Source: Muscardinus avellanarius
Taxonomy: Eukaryota; Chordata; Mammalia; Rodentia; Gliridae
Assembly: GCA_963383645.1 (NCBI GenBank)
Contig: OY726559.1
Location: forward strand, 115,998,441-116,062,440
Length of the DNA stretch: 64,000 bases
Direction of reading: 5' to 3'
Both the position numbers and the translations under genes were made by a program. Below the pieces are notes generated by a model. The model saw only the letters and a program-made list of their open reading frames with translations, searched no databases and was not told the DNA's origin. This document shows positions 21,673 through 34,001 of the stretch, piece by piece. How positions within the stretch are numbered: the first letter of the stretch is position 1; each line of letters begins with the position of its first letter.

Positions 21673-22321
21673 GGTCCTGATGCAAGTGGGGGACCTGAAG
21701 GAAGAGATAGCAGCGTCAGGTGTGCGAGCATCGGGGAGGAGGGGCCAAGAGACACCACGTGTCTTGCACTCAGATTTCTTCCTCTACCCTCGACCTTTAC
21801 CCAAGAATCCTTATTGACTTAGCTGGATCCAGGATTAATCACCATCGTCCAAGAGACCCGCCCCAGAATGGTTAAAGGTGTCCAGAATTCCCCCCTGGAA
21901 GGCGAACATACCACTACTCACCACCAGAGGGCGCTGATAACTAGAGGATTCTGCACACTTCCTCAAGGCCCGCAGTGTCGACAGCCCTGGAGGCTGAAGG
22001 TGTTTACCTTGCTACCCAAGCTGCATCCCTAAACGAGGACTCTACACCCATGGCTGTTTGGATTTCCTCCCACGCGCATATTAACATATTCAAACATGAA
22101 CACACCGAACAAGTACTTAGGCACTGCCTACATTCACGTGACCTCAAAGCCTCCATCCGGGAGTAAGGGGTCCCCACAATTATTGGGAAATTCATACCCA
22201 GCCTTGAGCATTTCTGTCTCTCTAGTAAAAAAAAAAAAAATCTAGGTGAATTTATTTAAACAGACCCTCGTGGAAATGTACAAAAATATACACACGCAAT
22301 ATATATAAAACAAGGCCACAG

Positions 22322-22442
22322 CCCTGCGTGGCGGCACACGCTTGCAATCCCAGCGTTTGGGAGGCTGAGACAGGAGGAGCGCCTCAGCTGCTTAGTGAGG
22401 CCCTCTGCAACTCAGCGAGGCCCTGTTTCAAAATAAATTTTC
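22322..22442 (+). mobile_element. SINE, truncated
   Basis: B1-like head only; no ID-like tail. Confidence 0.7.
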
Positions 22443-22721
22443 CCCAGCCCTTCAGAGAGGCAGGATAGAGTTACCTAAGATGGAGTAAGCTAGAAAGTGC
22501 CAGATTCTTAATCATAAGACTGATGTTTAGCCATGTTTGAAGATGTACACAGCCGAGCCGTAAGCCTGAGACACAGAAGCAGGGAACTGTTGGAGTAGCA
22601 CGTAGAGCCTCCCCACATCTACCTGTCCAGGTATGGGCCGCCCAGGACCGGCTTAGCGTGGGACAGCCAGCAAGACAACTTTGACACCTGACCATCCAGC
22701 AAACACCAAACACTAAAAATG

Positions 22722-23003
22722 CTAGCCGGGGGGTGGTGGCGCACGCTTGTCATCCCAGCATTGGGAGACAGACAAAAAGATCACAGTTCACAGGCAGCCT
22801 CAGCTACTTAGTGAGGCCCTTTGCAACTCAGTGCGACCCTGTTTCAAAATAAAGAATAAAACATAGGGCTGGGGGTGCGGCTCGGAGGTAGAATGACCAG
22901 GGTTCCATCCCCAGTACCGTAAATAAATAAAATAAAAAGATTAAAATCGGGCTGAGGGTGTAGCTTGGAGGTAGAATGCCCCTGGGTCCCATCCCCAGTA
23001 CCA

Positions 23004-23041
<38 letters not shown>
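22722..23041 (+). mobile_element. SINE subfamily 1 with duplicated tail
   Basis: Full element to about 22921, then a second ID-like tail (22951-23005) and (AAAT)n. Confidence 0.75.
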
Positions 23042-23043
<2 letters not shown>

Positions 23044-23452
23044 GCTTATAATGAAGGACAAAGCTACATTTTCCATTTGTAGAGAATATCCAAGTGCTTC
23101 TAAGAGGTCCACCTTCCAGGAAGATAACCCTCCCTCACGGGACTCTGCCCACAAGATATAAATGATGACTGTGTCTTTTCCAGGTAAAGCAGGTTCTGAT
23201 GAGGAAAATGGTACCCAAGGATTATTAAGCCAGGGTCATCAAATAAAAAGACAGATTTCTCAGCCCTCTCTCTTCTCATGAGCTCCACAATACTCTTCTG
23301 ATATTTGCTAAACTTCACCAGTGTTCTCCCCAGGCTGATGAACATCCTCTGCAGGCAGCCTCTCCCTTCACCTGCGTCCCTTTGTGAGTGTGGATGGCCC
23401 CCGCACGTCAGTCGCGCCCACCCCAACCCCAGGGCCCACCTCCGGGACTCAC

Positions 23453-23520
23453 CGTCCTCAGCAGGCGCGCGGTCATTCAGGCTAAGGTTTCTGGACAGAG
23501 CACTGTATTTATATAAAGGG
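23453..23520 (-). promoter_or_regulatory. KPRP: KPRP promoter and noncoding exon 1
   Basis: Reading the minus strand, a TATA box (TTTATATAAA, 23508-23517) is followed about 25-30 nt later by a likely start near 23485-23490 and a short noncoding exon ending at GTGAGT (intron begins at 23452). The intron runs to 21695 (1,758 bp). The small untranslated first exon matches the known KPRP gene plan. Confidence 0.75.
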
Positions 23521-23994
23521 CCCTGGGTCTGGCTTAGGACATGAAGCAACTGGTTGGCATGCGCCTGGCTCATCAGCCAGGGTGACATTGCGGCAACCGG
23601 TCCCCTCCCTGTATGCCTGTCTTCTCAGTCACCCACAGAGCTGGGAGTGTCCTGCTCCACAGTCAAAACTTCCAGACTAAGAAGGAGCAGGGTTTTGTTT
23701 TCTTCCTTCTTTACCCTGTCAGTTTCTTCTCCATTCCTCAAAGGCCCAGGGAGGTGGGGATGAGGAGGAGCGGCGACCGATCCTTTCTTTCCCTTCTGAA
23801 AGATGATTCTATCCTTTACCTTCTTTCTTGTCTCAGATTCTCCCGAGACAGAGGTAAAGGAGGAATTACTTTCTGACTTATAGCAACTAAAATGGCCTCA
23901 ACGATAGAGCCAGCCCCATAGCGTAAAGAGATCCGGGCACACACTTGTACTCCCAATCTTGGGAGCTAGCTACTCAAAATGTGCCCTGTTATGA
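23521..23994. other. KPRP upstream DNA
   Basis: Unique-looking 5' flank of KPRP; no further gene seen. Confidence 0.5.
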
Positions 23995-24199
23995 GCCGGG
24001 CATAGTAGCACAGGCTTGTAATCCCAGCATTTAGGAGGCTGAGACAGAAGGATCTCGGTTGGCAGACAGCCTCAGCTACTTGGTGAGGCCCTCTGCAACT
24101 TAGTGAGACCTTGTTTCAAAATAAAAAATAAAAAGTAGGCCTGGGGGTGTGGAGGTAGAATGTCCCTGGGCTCCATCCCCCATATTGAAAAAAAAAAAG
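23995..24199 (+). mobile_element. SINE subfamily 1
   Basis: GAGCCGGGCATAGTAGC to CTCCATCCCCCATATTG plus A-run. Confidence 0.8.
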
Positions 24200-24464
24200 T
24201 GGTTTGTTACCTAGGTGACTTTTATAACCAAGTCAGGCATCAGCTTACTCTTCTGGAAAAATGGAGACAATTAAATCTTCTTTTACATGATTGTCGCAAA
24301 GATGAAGACAATTATTTTATACAGAACTATCCAGCCAATGATAATATTCAGCATGTCCAGTATCCATGCAGCATAAGTACACACCATAAACAACAGACGC
24401 AGCGAGATTGGTGGACATCCTGGTCCTGAGCTTAGCAAATGGATGGCTGAGGGCAGGCGATGAA

Positions 24465-24652
24465 CAGACGTGACAGAGTGGTACCCACAGGCAGCCCCAG
24501 GCAGCCAATGCAGATGTGACAGAGTGGTACCCACAGGCAGCCCCAGGCAGCCAATGCAGATGTGACAGAGTGGTACCCACAGGCAGCCCCAGGCAGCCGA
24601 TGCAGATGTGATGGAGTGGTACCCACAGGCAGCCCCAGGCAGCCGATCCTGG
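24465..24652 (+). repeat. 46-bp minisatellite, about 4 copies
   Basis: Units begin TGGTACCCACAGGCAGCC at 24479, 24525, 24571 and 24617, with few differences. Confidence 0.92.
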
Positions 24653-24836
24653 GGACCAGTCCCTGCAAACAGCACAGTGCAGAACAGAAGCAAGAAACTG
24701 GCCCCCTGTGACCCAGATACTACAGACAAGATGGACATCTTCTCCTGTTTTTCCTGCCTTATATTAAAGCATGAATATTTATAAGTAGAGATTTTGCTTG
24801 CAACCATCCAGTTTTTCTTCTGAAATCGAAAGGTCT

Positions 24837-25008
24837 GGCTGGGCGTGGTGCCGCATGCCTGTAATCCTCGTACTTAGGGGGCTGAGACAGGAGGATCGCA
24901 GGTTCGAGGACAGCCTCTGCAACTTAGCAAGGCCCTGTTTCTGAATAAAAAATAAAGTAAGGCTGGGGTGTGGCTCAGAGTTAGAATGTTCCTGGGCCAA
25001 TCTCCAGC

Positions 25009-25045
<37 letters not shown>
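24837..25045 (+). mobile_element. SINE with (AC)n tail
   Basis: GCTGGGCGTGGTGCCGC head, short ID-like tail, (AC)n at 25011-25045. Confidence 0.75.
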
Positions 25046-25047
<2 letters not shown>

Positions 25048-25230
25048 GCTCTCCATGAATCCAATTAGCAGCTGCTCTTCTTTTGAAAGGGTGTGTACTT
25101 TTCCATTTCTGCAAAGCTCAATCATTGTCTATTACATCAACAGTGTTATTCAACGTTAAAAAGTTCCCTTGTGTTTATTGATTTGTGTACTCTTGTTTTT
25201 CTTTGGTGAAGTTAAAAATTAATAATCGAA

Positions 25231-25430
25231 GCTGGGCCTGATAGTGTGTGCTTGTAATCCTAGCATTTGGGAGGCTGAGTCAGGAGGATTGTGGTTCAAG
25301 GACAGACTCAGCTACTTAGTGAGGCCCTCTGCAACTCAGTGAGACCTTGTTTCAAAATAAAGACTAAAAATAGGGCTGAGGGTGTATCTTGGAGGTAGAA
25401 TGCCCCTGGGTTCCATCCCCAGTATCACAC
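25231..25430 (+). mobile_element. SINE subfamily 1
   Basis: GCTGGGCCTGATAGTG to CCATCCCCAGTATC. Confidence 0.8.
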
Positions 25431-25439
25431 ACAAAAAAA

Positions 25440-26639
25440 TAAATTAATTAATTAAATAAAATTGGCTGGATTATATAAATATAAATAAATTTAAAAACTA
25501 ATAATCCACTTAAAGGACTTCCTCACTCATTTCTGTCGCCTTTCAGCCTTTGTAAGAATTTAACATAAGTCCAAGCTTGTGAGCAGAGATCTTAGCAGAT
25601 TTAGCAGAAATCTAAATAGATTTTGAGCCCTAGTACTTACGAATGGGGTGAAAGTTACTTAGCCTCCAGGAGATTTGTTATTTGTAAAATGGAAAACAGA
25701 CAAGGAGGAGTAGAAAAGAGAAAGAGATGGAGGAGGAAGAACTAGAAAAAGTTATAGAATTGTTGTGGGTTATATGAGAAAGCTGGTCTGAAGTACTCAG
25801 TACTTAGCCATTTGGCGCTCAGCCTTCTCTGAAAATGGAAGTGATAGTACTTAGTTCTCCAGGTTCTCAGGAAGATAAAATCAGATGATGGCTTGAAAGT
25901 GCTCTGTGACCTGCTGGTCGTGTCCGTGGAGTGTGTAAAGTCTCTCGTGGGGAGAAGTCTGCCCAGTTCACTGCGACTTCAGAGTCCTGGTCTCACCTTC
26001 ATCCCAGCAGCGTCTCCAGATCTCATTTCAGACCTGGGTAGGGTCCCAGACCTTGAGGATGTCACAGCAACAAGAGCCCCGGAGGTGACCTGGTCCTTTC
26101 CTGCCATTCTGCAGGTGAAGATTCTAATAGCCAGAGAACTAGACCTCTCTGGGGCCCCCAAAACTAATGGCTGCCCAGGCAACCCTCGACCCAGACCAGG
26201 ACTCCGGCACACACCTTGGCCAAGGGCCTCTGAAGTTGGATGGTCCTGGGCTCTGCTGTTCACAGAGAGATTCTTTTGGAAATCAATGAACAGAGAAAAC
26301 TGAAGATACAGACCAGCCGGCCCCACCCAAGTGGGAACTCAGGAATCCCGAGGGCCCAGGCTCTCCCACTCAGCTTTTGATGGGATTCGTAGTCTTGGAA
26401 GGGAAGACACCTGTGTTAGTCCTGTTTGCATCGCTGAATCCTGACACAGCACGAGTGTGTTGACGGATGGATGATGGGTAAGTGGAAGGATGGGCCTGGA
26501 ACTGGGCTTGGTCCACATGTGGTAACTCATTGTGCGGTGAGTTGATGGACCAGAGCAGCGCTGTGACCCTGGCTACTTCTAACAAAGATAGGATTAGCAG
26601 GCGAGGAGAAGAGTAGAAGGAACCTGAAAGCTGTTAGAC

Positions 26640-26640
<1 letters not shown>
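25440..26640. other. Unassigned DNA
   Basis: No gene recognised; short open frames only. Confidence 0.4.

Positions 26641-26642
<2 letters not shown>

Positions 26643-26687
<45 letters not shown>
26643..26687 (+). repeat. (TC)n microsatellite
   Basis: About 22 units. Confidence 0.9.
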
Positions 26688-26688
<1 letters not shown>

Positions 26689-26699
26689 AACATTCTATT

Positions 26700-26862
26700 T
26701 TGGAGCCTCAGCCTCGGCCCTATTTTATTTTTTATTTTGAAACAGGATCTCACTTACGTTGCAGATGGTCTCACTAAGTTGCTGAGGCTGGCCTCGAACC
26801 TCTGATCCTCCTATCTCAGTCTCCCAAGTACTGGGATTGCTGGCATGAGCCACCACACCCAG
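26700..26862 (-). mobile_element. SINE, older copy
   Basis: TTTTGAAACAGGATCTCAC to GAGCCACCACACCCAGC. Confidence 0.65.
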
Positions 26863-27034
26863 CTCAGAATTTTCAACAACATGATCTCAGAGGCTAGTTG
26901 TTAGGCTAAAAGCAAAAAACTTCACTACTGAAATTCTCGCTTTCTGAGGTAGAAGGCTCTAGAACTAAAAAGTTCTCGTTGGTTAAAGAACTAGAGTTAG
27001 TACTGAGATTCTCTAAAGGCTGGGCTAAATGTGG

Positions 27035-27035
<1 letters not shown>

Positions 27036-27080
<45 letters not shown>
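27036..27080 (+). repeat. (TG)n microsatellite
   Basis: About 22 units on a SINE tail. Confidence 0.9.
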
Positions 27081-27085
<5 letters not shown>

Positions 27086-27446
27086 CCTGGGGAATGAACG
27101 CAAGGGCATTCTAACTCTGAGCTACACTCCCAACTCTTTTATATTATTATTAATTATTATTATTATTTTCGGTACTGGGGATGGAACCCAGGGACATTCT
27201 ACCTCTGAGTTACACCCTCAGCCCTATATTTTTATTCTTTATTTTGAAACAGCGTCTCACTGAGTCACAAAGGGCCTCACTAAGTAGCTGAGGCTATCAG
27301 CGAACCACGATCCTCCTGATTTTCTTTTTATTATCTATTTTGAAGCAGAGTCTCGCTAAGTAGTTGAGGCTGGCTGCGAACCTGTGACCCTCTTGCTTCA
27401 GCCTCCCAGGTTGTAAGCTTACAGCTGTGTGCCACCACACCTAGCT
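27081..27446 (-). mobile_element. SINE with nested SINE
   Basis: Outer element split by a second copy at about 27171-27319. Confidence 0.65.
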
Positions 27447-27886
27447 AATTGTGGTACATTTTTATTCTCTAATAAGGTACAGAATTCTTCCAGTGGGTAT
27501 TCCTTAGTTGATGGTGTCTTCAAATTAAATTGTTTTATTAGATCGCTTCAGTGTGGCTTCCTAGTCTCTGTGTTTTAGATTGCTTGTTTTGGGGATCAAC
27601 AAACTCAGTTACACTGTCTCCCCCTAGAAAGTCCTTCCTCCCAAGGTCCAGTTTTACACAGAAAGTCACTCTCGATTCTCCCTCCAGCTTGCTCCATCAC
27701 ACGGCCCCACACACTCTGCTCCGTGGATTCTCTCAAGCATTCCCCCGGACGTCCATCCCCGTGGTTTCTGCCGTGTCTCAGGCTTTCAAGATCGCCACAA
27801 TGGTCTCCTCGCCATTTTCTTTGCTTTTAGAGCTTCTCTCTTTCTTCCACTCCATCCTTTCAGGAGCTGCAAGAATGAACATCCTT

Positions 27887-28082
27887 AAAGCAGGGGACAG
27901 TGGCGCACGCTTGTAATCCCAGTACTGGGAGGCTGAGAAAGAAGGACCACAGGTTCGAAGCCAGCCTCAGGTACTTAGTAAGACTCTCAGCAACATAGTG
28001 AGACTCTGTTTCCAAATAAAATAAAAGAGAGGGCTAGGGGTATAGTCTGGAGGTAGAAAGCCCCTGAGTTCCATCCCCAATA

Positions 28083-28112
<30 letters not shown>
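27887..28112 (+). mobile_element. SINE with (AC)n tail
   Basis: 16-bp target duplication AAGAATGAACATCCTT (27871-27886 and 28113-28128). Confidence 0.92.
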
Positions 28113-28114
<2 letters not shown>

Positions 28115-28322
28115 GAATGAACATCCTTGAAACATAAAGCTGACTCCATTATTCCTTCCCATAAAAGAAACAAACCTTCCCATACTCCTCAGCGAGGTGT
28201 TCAAATCCCTTTTTAAACAGGATCACGCTAGGCTTCTGACTTCTGTTTCTCCTATCACCATCACTGAGAACTCCGCACCATCAACTGGTCTTCATGCTAC
28301 CCGCGAGCCCTGATGGCACACC

Positions 28323-28625
28323 TTCCCCATCCTCCCATTCCTCCGCAACTCCGCATCCTCCGTATCCTCCGCATCCTCCGCATCCTCCCCATCCTACCAT
28401 TCCTCAGCATCCTCCATATCCTCCACATCCTCCGCATCCTCTGTATCCTCCACATCCTTCGTATCCTCCCCATCCTCCGCATCCTCCATATCCTCCTCAT
28501 CCTCCATATCCTCCGCATCCTCCACATACTCCACATCCTCTGCATCCTCCGTATCCTCCGCATCTTCTGTATCTTCCGCATCCTCCGCATCCTCCGTATC
28601 CTCCCCATCCTCTGCATCCTCGGTG
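28323..28625 (+). repeat. 9-bp minisatellite
   Basis: About 33 units of CATCCTCCG/TATCCTCCG. The 9-bp period leaves frames open on both strands (Pro-His-Pro-Pro-Tyr on plus), but there is no gene context. Confidence 0.93.
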
Positions 28626-28946
28626 GTGCTCCCTGACTCCCAGAGCCATAATTCACTCTCTGCTGCGGCAGCCCTGTGGACACACCTGTCCTGGAGGTCA
28701 TCATGGGCCCTGATTGTTTACAGTCCCGTCTTCCTCACTAACTGTGACTCTCTCAAGGAAGCACAGCTGCTCTGTAGAAAACCTTATATCCCAGAGACAG
28801 ATGCTGGTTCAGCGCCTGGGGTTCTCATCTTGCTTATTAAATCACTTCATCCTCATTGATACAAATGTACACACACACATATGTGCTAGCGTATGTTTGT
28901 CTTATATTGCAGTTTATTGATTGATTTTTTTTCATTATAAATTGAA

Positions 28947-29150
28947 GCCGGGTGTGGTGGTGCACTCTTGTAATCCCAGCATTTGGGAGGCTGAAACAGG
29001 AGGATCAGAGTTTGCAACCAGCCTCAGCTACTACTTAGTGAGGCCCTCTGCAACTCAGTGAGACCCTGTTTCCAAATAAAGAATAAAAATAGGGCTGGGG
29101 GTGTAGCTTGGAGGCAGAATGCCCCAGGGTTCCATTTCCAGTACCACAAA
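28947..29150 (+). mobile_element. SINE subfamily 1
   Basis: GCCGGGTGTGGTGGTGC to CATTTCCAGTACC. Confidence 0.8.
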
Positions 29151-29876
29151 TTAATTAACTAAAAATTAAAATATAATAAGTAAATGCATGGTGATATAAA
29201 AAGGTCATATTAAAGATGTGGGTTTTAGATTAAGTGGAGATGTGATATTCTCGGACAGAACTCCCTGTGCCCTGGGAGGGATGATGTGGGGTGGAGACCA
29301 TTGTCATTCCCAGGAAATGGATCACTGGCCCGTGCTGGGGACAGGCACCGTCACAGGCACCGTGACAGACACAATTAACTCCCTTAGCTGCTGTCAAGAA
29401 GTGGAAACCACAGAGGAGGCTGAGCGGCCAGGGACACCGCGAGGTCTCTGGACCAGGCGCATCGGGGCTGATCTGCCAATCAGCGGTGTCCGTCACTCTC
29501 TCTGTCTCTCTGTCTAAGCCGTGCTTCGTTTCGTCACACCTCCAAGGTACTACCAGCTGCACAGGTTGCTGCAAAGGCTAATGGAAGGCACACGAAGAGT
29601 TAAGCCATGAATAGGCCTCAATAAAGGTCATTGTTTTATGAGCATCATTATATTATTATTGTTACTTAACATGATAGCAGTTTTAGGACACTATGATTCA
29701 CCTAATTAAAAATAATCATTTCCCAAGCAATTCACAGTGAGCCAAAAGTATTTGGGGGATGAAATCAGAGGCTGGTCATGTGACAGCAGGTGTCATGAGA
29801 GGAGGAAGAGGTGACAGAGTCATGCTGGTGCCCCAGGTTCTTGTGCACCTGCCAGGTAGCCTTTCAAATGGCTGCC
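29151..29876. other. Unassigned DNA
   Basis: No gene seen. Confidence 0.4.
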
Positions 29877-29924
29877 TTCCTTCCTTCCTTCCTTCCTTCC
29901 TTCCTTCCTTCCTTCCTTCCTTCC

Positions 29925-30000
<76 letters not shown>

Positions 30001-30112
30001 TTTCTTTCTCCCTTCCTTCCTTCCTTCCTTCCTTCCTTCCTTCCTCTTTCTTCTTTCTTTCTCTTTCTCTCTTTTTTCTTTCTTTTTCTCTCACTCTTCT
30101 TTCTCTCTCTCT

Positions 30113-30158
<46 letters not shown>

Positions 30159-30162
30159 TTTT
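29877..30162 (+). repeat. Long polypyrimidine tract
   Basis: About 285 bp of (TTCC)n, (TC)n and (TTTC)n blocks, almost pure C/T on the plus strand. Confidence 0.95.
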
Positions 30163-30365
30163 TTGTGGTACTGGGGACGGAAGCCAGGGGCATTCTATCT
30201 CTGGGCTACACCCCCTGCCCTATTTTATTATTTTTTTATTTTAAAACAGAGCCTCACTGAGTTGCAAAAGGCCTCACTAAGTAGCTGAGGCTGTCTTTGA
30301 ACTGCGATCCTCCTATCTCAGCCTCCCAAATGCTGGGATTACAAGGGTGCCCACCATGCCCGGCT
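30163..30365 (-). mobile_element. SINE subfamily 1
   Basis: GACGGAAGCCAGGGGC to CCACCATGCCCGGC. Confidence 0.8.
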
Positions 30366-30819
30366 TCCACCGAGGTATTCTGCACTTCTCCCTACATGCT
30401 CCAGATTTAGTCCTCCATTAGCCTTGTTATGCCCAAAGAAAACAGATAGTTTTGTTATCTTTGAACCCCCAGTCTCAAAGCTGCCCATACAGGTATGAAA
30501 TATATGAAAACATTAATTTTCTCATTGGTAAACTGGAAAGCAGTGGTATTAAAAACAAGGCCACCCCAGGCTACAGCATCCTTTACTTCCCCCTGGCCCC
30601 TCTTCCCATGAAGTTATATTTCCTTGGATCTTCTCTGGCATATGCTCTCCGGGCTCCGTGGGAGAATCAGAAGCCACCGCTGCCAAGCAATAGAGCCGAG
30701 GACCCTGGAGTGCCACAATGGAGCCTTTGTCCAGGGCTGCCGACTTCCTGGGAGAGAGGTACCGCCGGGCTGTGCAGACCTGTCGCTTTCATACCCCAGC
30801 TTTGGGGTGACGCTCCCAC

Positions 30820-31010
30820 CCTGGGGCTCCAGGATCTTCCTGGACAGAGGACAAGAGGAAGCCAGGAAACCAGAGATTGCTTCATCATCTGCTCCACAGG
30901 TCTGCCGCAGGCTAGCCATTTGCTAGTTCATCCGTACCACAGATGCATAAAGTCTGATAAGGTCCTGGGTTTGGCAAGATGCCTTTGTTATTCAGATGAG
31001 CCAAGGATGC
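30820..31010 (+). repeat. Orphan LCE upstream block
   Basis: Diverged match to the DNA upstream of LCE copies C (41740-41930) and B, including the AGGATCTTCCTGG and AAGATGC..TTGT.ATT.AGATGAGCC segments, but with no TATA box or LCE exon next to it. Confidence 0.7.
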
Positions 31011-31039
31011 ACGGTAGATGTTGCACCCATGCCACAAGA

Positions 31040-31084
31040 GAGCTTGGAGGTAAAAATTTTACTGGGCTTAATCCCCAGAACCAC

Positions 31085-31138
<54 letters not shown>
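31040..31138 (+). repeat. SINE tail with (AC)n
   Basis: ID-like tail fragment 31040-31083 and (AC)n 31084-31138; equivalent to the tract at 37333-37418. Confidence 0.8.
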
Positions 31139-31141
<3 letters not shown>

Positions 31142-32463
31142 TAATCAGATAGGCCAAAATCCCTATTCTTGTCCATTAATCCATCCTTATTTGGGACGGG
31201 ACAAAGGGACATAAGGTATTGGATAATTATTTTGTTCTACATTAGGAGAAGCACTCTACTAAGTGCTCAAAATCTAAGGAATATCCTTTCTTGAAGGACT
31301 GATGGGGCAGTGTGGGGATCAGATGGGTGTCCCTGGGATTCCTGTTTGATGAGCCCAGGCCTGTGGAGCTGGGGGGCAGATCGCTCAGAGGGGAGGGATC
31401 CTGGGAACTTGCCGAGGTTGTGAGCAGAAAGGGGGCCACGTGGTCATCAGGTCAAACTCGGGGGGAGTCTAGTCACATGTGGGGGCAGAAGATGGGGGGA
31501 CACTGAGTAGAAAGGTCGGCATGAGTCTGAGAGAGATAGAAGATGAGGAAAAATCCAGAAACAGAAAAACTGCCTTGTTATTCAGAGAATGAGAAACTCC
31601 TAAGGACTAGACTATCGCGATTGTGGACACTCCAGTAAGGATGCTCCATTTGGCTGTTGGGATGCTGTGACCGCAGAGGGTCTGATTGCAGAGGAGAAAC
31701 ACTGGAGGATTTAGTATTTAATTGCTCTGCCGATGAATGGGTTTAATGAAGTGCTAAAGAGTCATGAGGAGAAAGAAAACTTCATAAGAGATGAAAAAGG
31801 ACAGCTCTGAAGATCACGACCGTTTCTTGAAAGTTACAAAAACCAAGACTTCATTGGAGTACAAATAAGTATCCAACGGAGTGACCGAATGTGGCATTTA
31901 TGGCAGGAACTTCAAAAATCGAGAAGGGAAGTGAGCCACGAGAGGGGGGAGCTAAGGGAGGGTTGTCAGAGGCTCAAGGTCAAGAATGGGCCTGGCCATG
32001 ACCTTGACGATGATGCTCTTTATGAAAGATGAAGACGATTTGACCTGGTATAAGACTAGAGGAACTGGACTCGGTGGAATAAATATTTACTCGGTGGAAT
32101 AAATATTTATTCCTGAGGGCTGCGTTTTTCAATGATGGAGAAAAGTTACTATGTTGCGTTGGTATCACAGCAAGTGTGTCCTTTGTATGTATCTTAGGCC
32201 CCTGGCACAGAACCCCCCAAACCCTTGGATTTTCTTTTTGATAGGAATAGTTTTTGGTCTTCATGGCAAGTCTCTTGACAACACACCTAGGTTTATGCCA
32301 ATGTGGTGGCTTAGGCTGGGGCTTCAGGTAGCTTCAAGATTTGGGGCTTGATCAACTGGACTTCGGGGTTCGGTAATTTCAGCCTTATCAGTGTCCAATG
32401 ATGTCATCCATCACACCCAGTTAAGGAAATCCCAATACAAACTCCTAAAGAATAGTATTCAAG

Positions 32464-33020
32464 CTGGGCGTGGTGGCCCACGCTTGTAATCCCAGCATTT
32501 GGGAGGCTGAGATGGGAGGATTACAGGTTCACAGACAGCCTCAGCTACTGCTTAGTGAGGCCATTTACAACTCAATGAGACTGTTTCAAAATAAAGAATA
32601 ACTTAAAAAATAATATATTCAGAGCAAGGTGTGGTGGCACATACCTCTGATCCCAGTACTTGGAAGGTGAGAAAGGAGGTTTGAGGGTAGCTTCAACAAT
32701 GTAGCGAGACTCTCAGAAATATAATAAGACATTGTTGTTCATTCCTTTGTTACTGGGGATTCTGAGCTACATCCCTGTCCTATATTTTATTTTTTATTTT
32801 GAAATAGGGTCTCACTATAAGGTGCAAAGAGCCTCACTAAGTAGCTGAGACTGGCCACGAACCCACAACCCTCCTATCTTAGTCTCCCAAGTACTTGAAT
32901 TCAAGCATGGGGAGACCTGGCGAGACCTTGTTTCTAAACAAAAAATAAAATGGGGCTGGGCTGGGAGTGTAGCCACAAAGTAAAATATCCCTGGGTTCAA
33001 TTCTTGGTACCCAAGTATAA
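32464..33020. mobile_element. Cluster of SINE pieces
   Basis: Plus-strand heads at 32464-32612 and 32622-32740, a minus-strand element at 32745-32915, and a plus-strand ID-like tail at 32925-33015. Confidence 0.65.
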
Positions 33021-33087
33021 AAAAGAAAATGATGCATCCATCACACTTAAAGAAGGCCCCATAAAAACTCCTAAGGAATAGTATTCA

Positions 33088-33275
33088 GCAGAGCACGGTG
33101 GCCCAAGCCTCGAGTTCCAGGACTTTGGAGGCTGAGCTAGGAAGTTCGAAGACAGCCTCAGCAATGCAAGGACAGTCTCAGCAAACTGGTGATAGCTTGT
33201 TGTAAAACAAAAAATTAAATGGGGCTTTGGGTAGAGCTGGGAAGTATAAGATCCCTGGGTTCAATCCCTAGTACC
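33088..33275 (+). mobile_element. SINE, older copy
   Basis: CAGAGCACGGTGGCCC head to TTCAATCCCTAGTACCC. A related copy lies at 38670-38862. Confidence 0.65.
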
Positions 33276-34001
33276 CTAAGCCAAAAACAGAAAGACCATC
33301 ACAGAGCCTCCTCAGCTTCAGATTGGTGAATATATTAACTTGCAGTGAGGGAGGAGAGAGCTTCTAAGTTCTGTGCCTAAAGTCCCATCTGTTAAAGGCT
33401 TGGTGCCCAAGCCCAGTGGCTAATGGGAGATTGTGCATCCATTAGGAGGCGGGATCTAGAGGGAGAAGTTAGGTCATTGCGGGCGTGCCCTTGAAAGGCA
33501 TCCTGGGCCCCGCCCTCCTCTTCCTCTCTTTCACTCTGGCCACAGTGAAGGCTTCCATGCCAGCCCCCCCCCCACCTTATTGCCACACAGAAATGCGTGT
33601 CCCACCAGGCATGGGCTGGGAGCTTCCTAACAGGGAGTCCAAACACACCCTAGTCCTTAGAAGCTGCTTGCTTTAGGTAGTTATCAGAGCTGGAAGCATC
33701 TCTTCCATTTAACTGTTACTGAGTTGAATCTTTCTTTTCTCATAAACTTTTGGTCATGGTGAAGCACTTTCTTGAGTCTTGCTAGTCGCTGAGGTGAACT
33801 ATAGGACTACGAAGGGGTTCGGGGGGCCCTGTGTTTGCTGTGATCCCGCAGGCGGATGCTGGGCCAGCCTGACACTCAATGTGCATTTGCTTAATCCCAT
33901 ATTAAGAGGAGTGCAAACAGTTATAAATCTTCCTATTGAGAGGAGTGCAAACAGTTTATAAATCTTCCCTTCATAGGAGCTGTTAAAAATAGTATTGTTA
34001 T

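Larger units (their letters stand above)
21695..23452 (-). other. KPRP: KPRP intron
   Basis: 1,758 bp between the GTGAGT donor at 23452 and the TTCAG acceptor at 21695. Holds SINEs at 22322-22442 and 22722-23040. Confidence 0.7.

Noticed and set aside
20337..21822. Long alternative frames of 300-430 codons over KPRP, both strands
   Set aside because: Low-complexity repeats leave several frames open; only the MCDQQ frame matches a known protein and gene structure.
24479..24652. Repeat array as a possible CRISPR
   Set aside because: Units are contiguous with no unique spacers, and the DNA is mammalian.
28294..28713. Proline-rich 139-codon frame
   Set aside because: Produced by a 9-bp minisatellite; no TATA, splice or poly(A) context.
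29759..30260. Open frames rich in Phe/Leu/Ser or Lys/Glu
   Set aside because: Translation of polypyrimidine microsatellite DNA.
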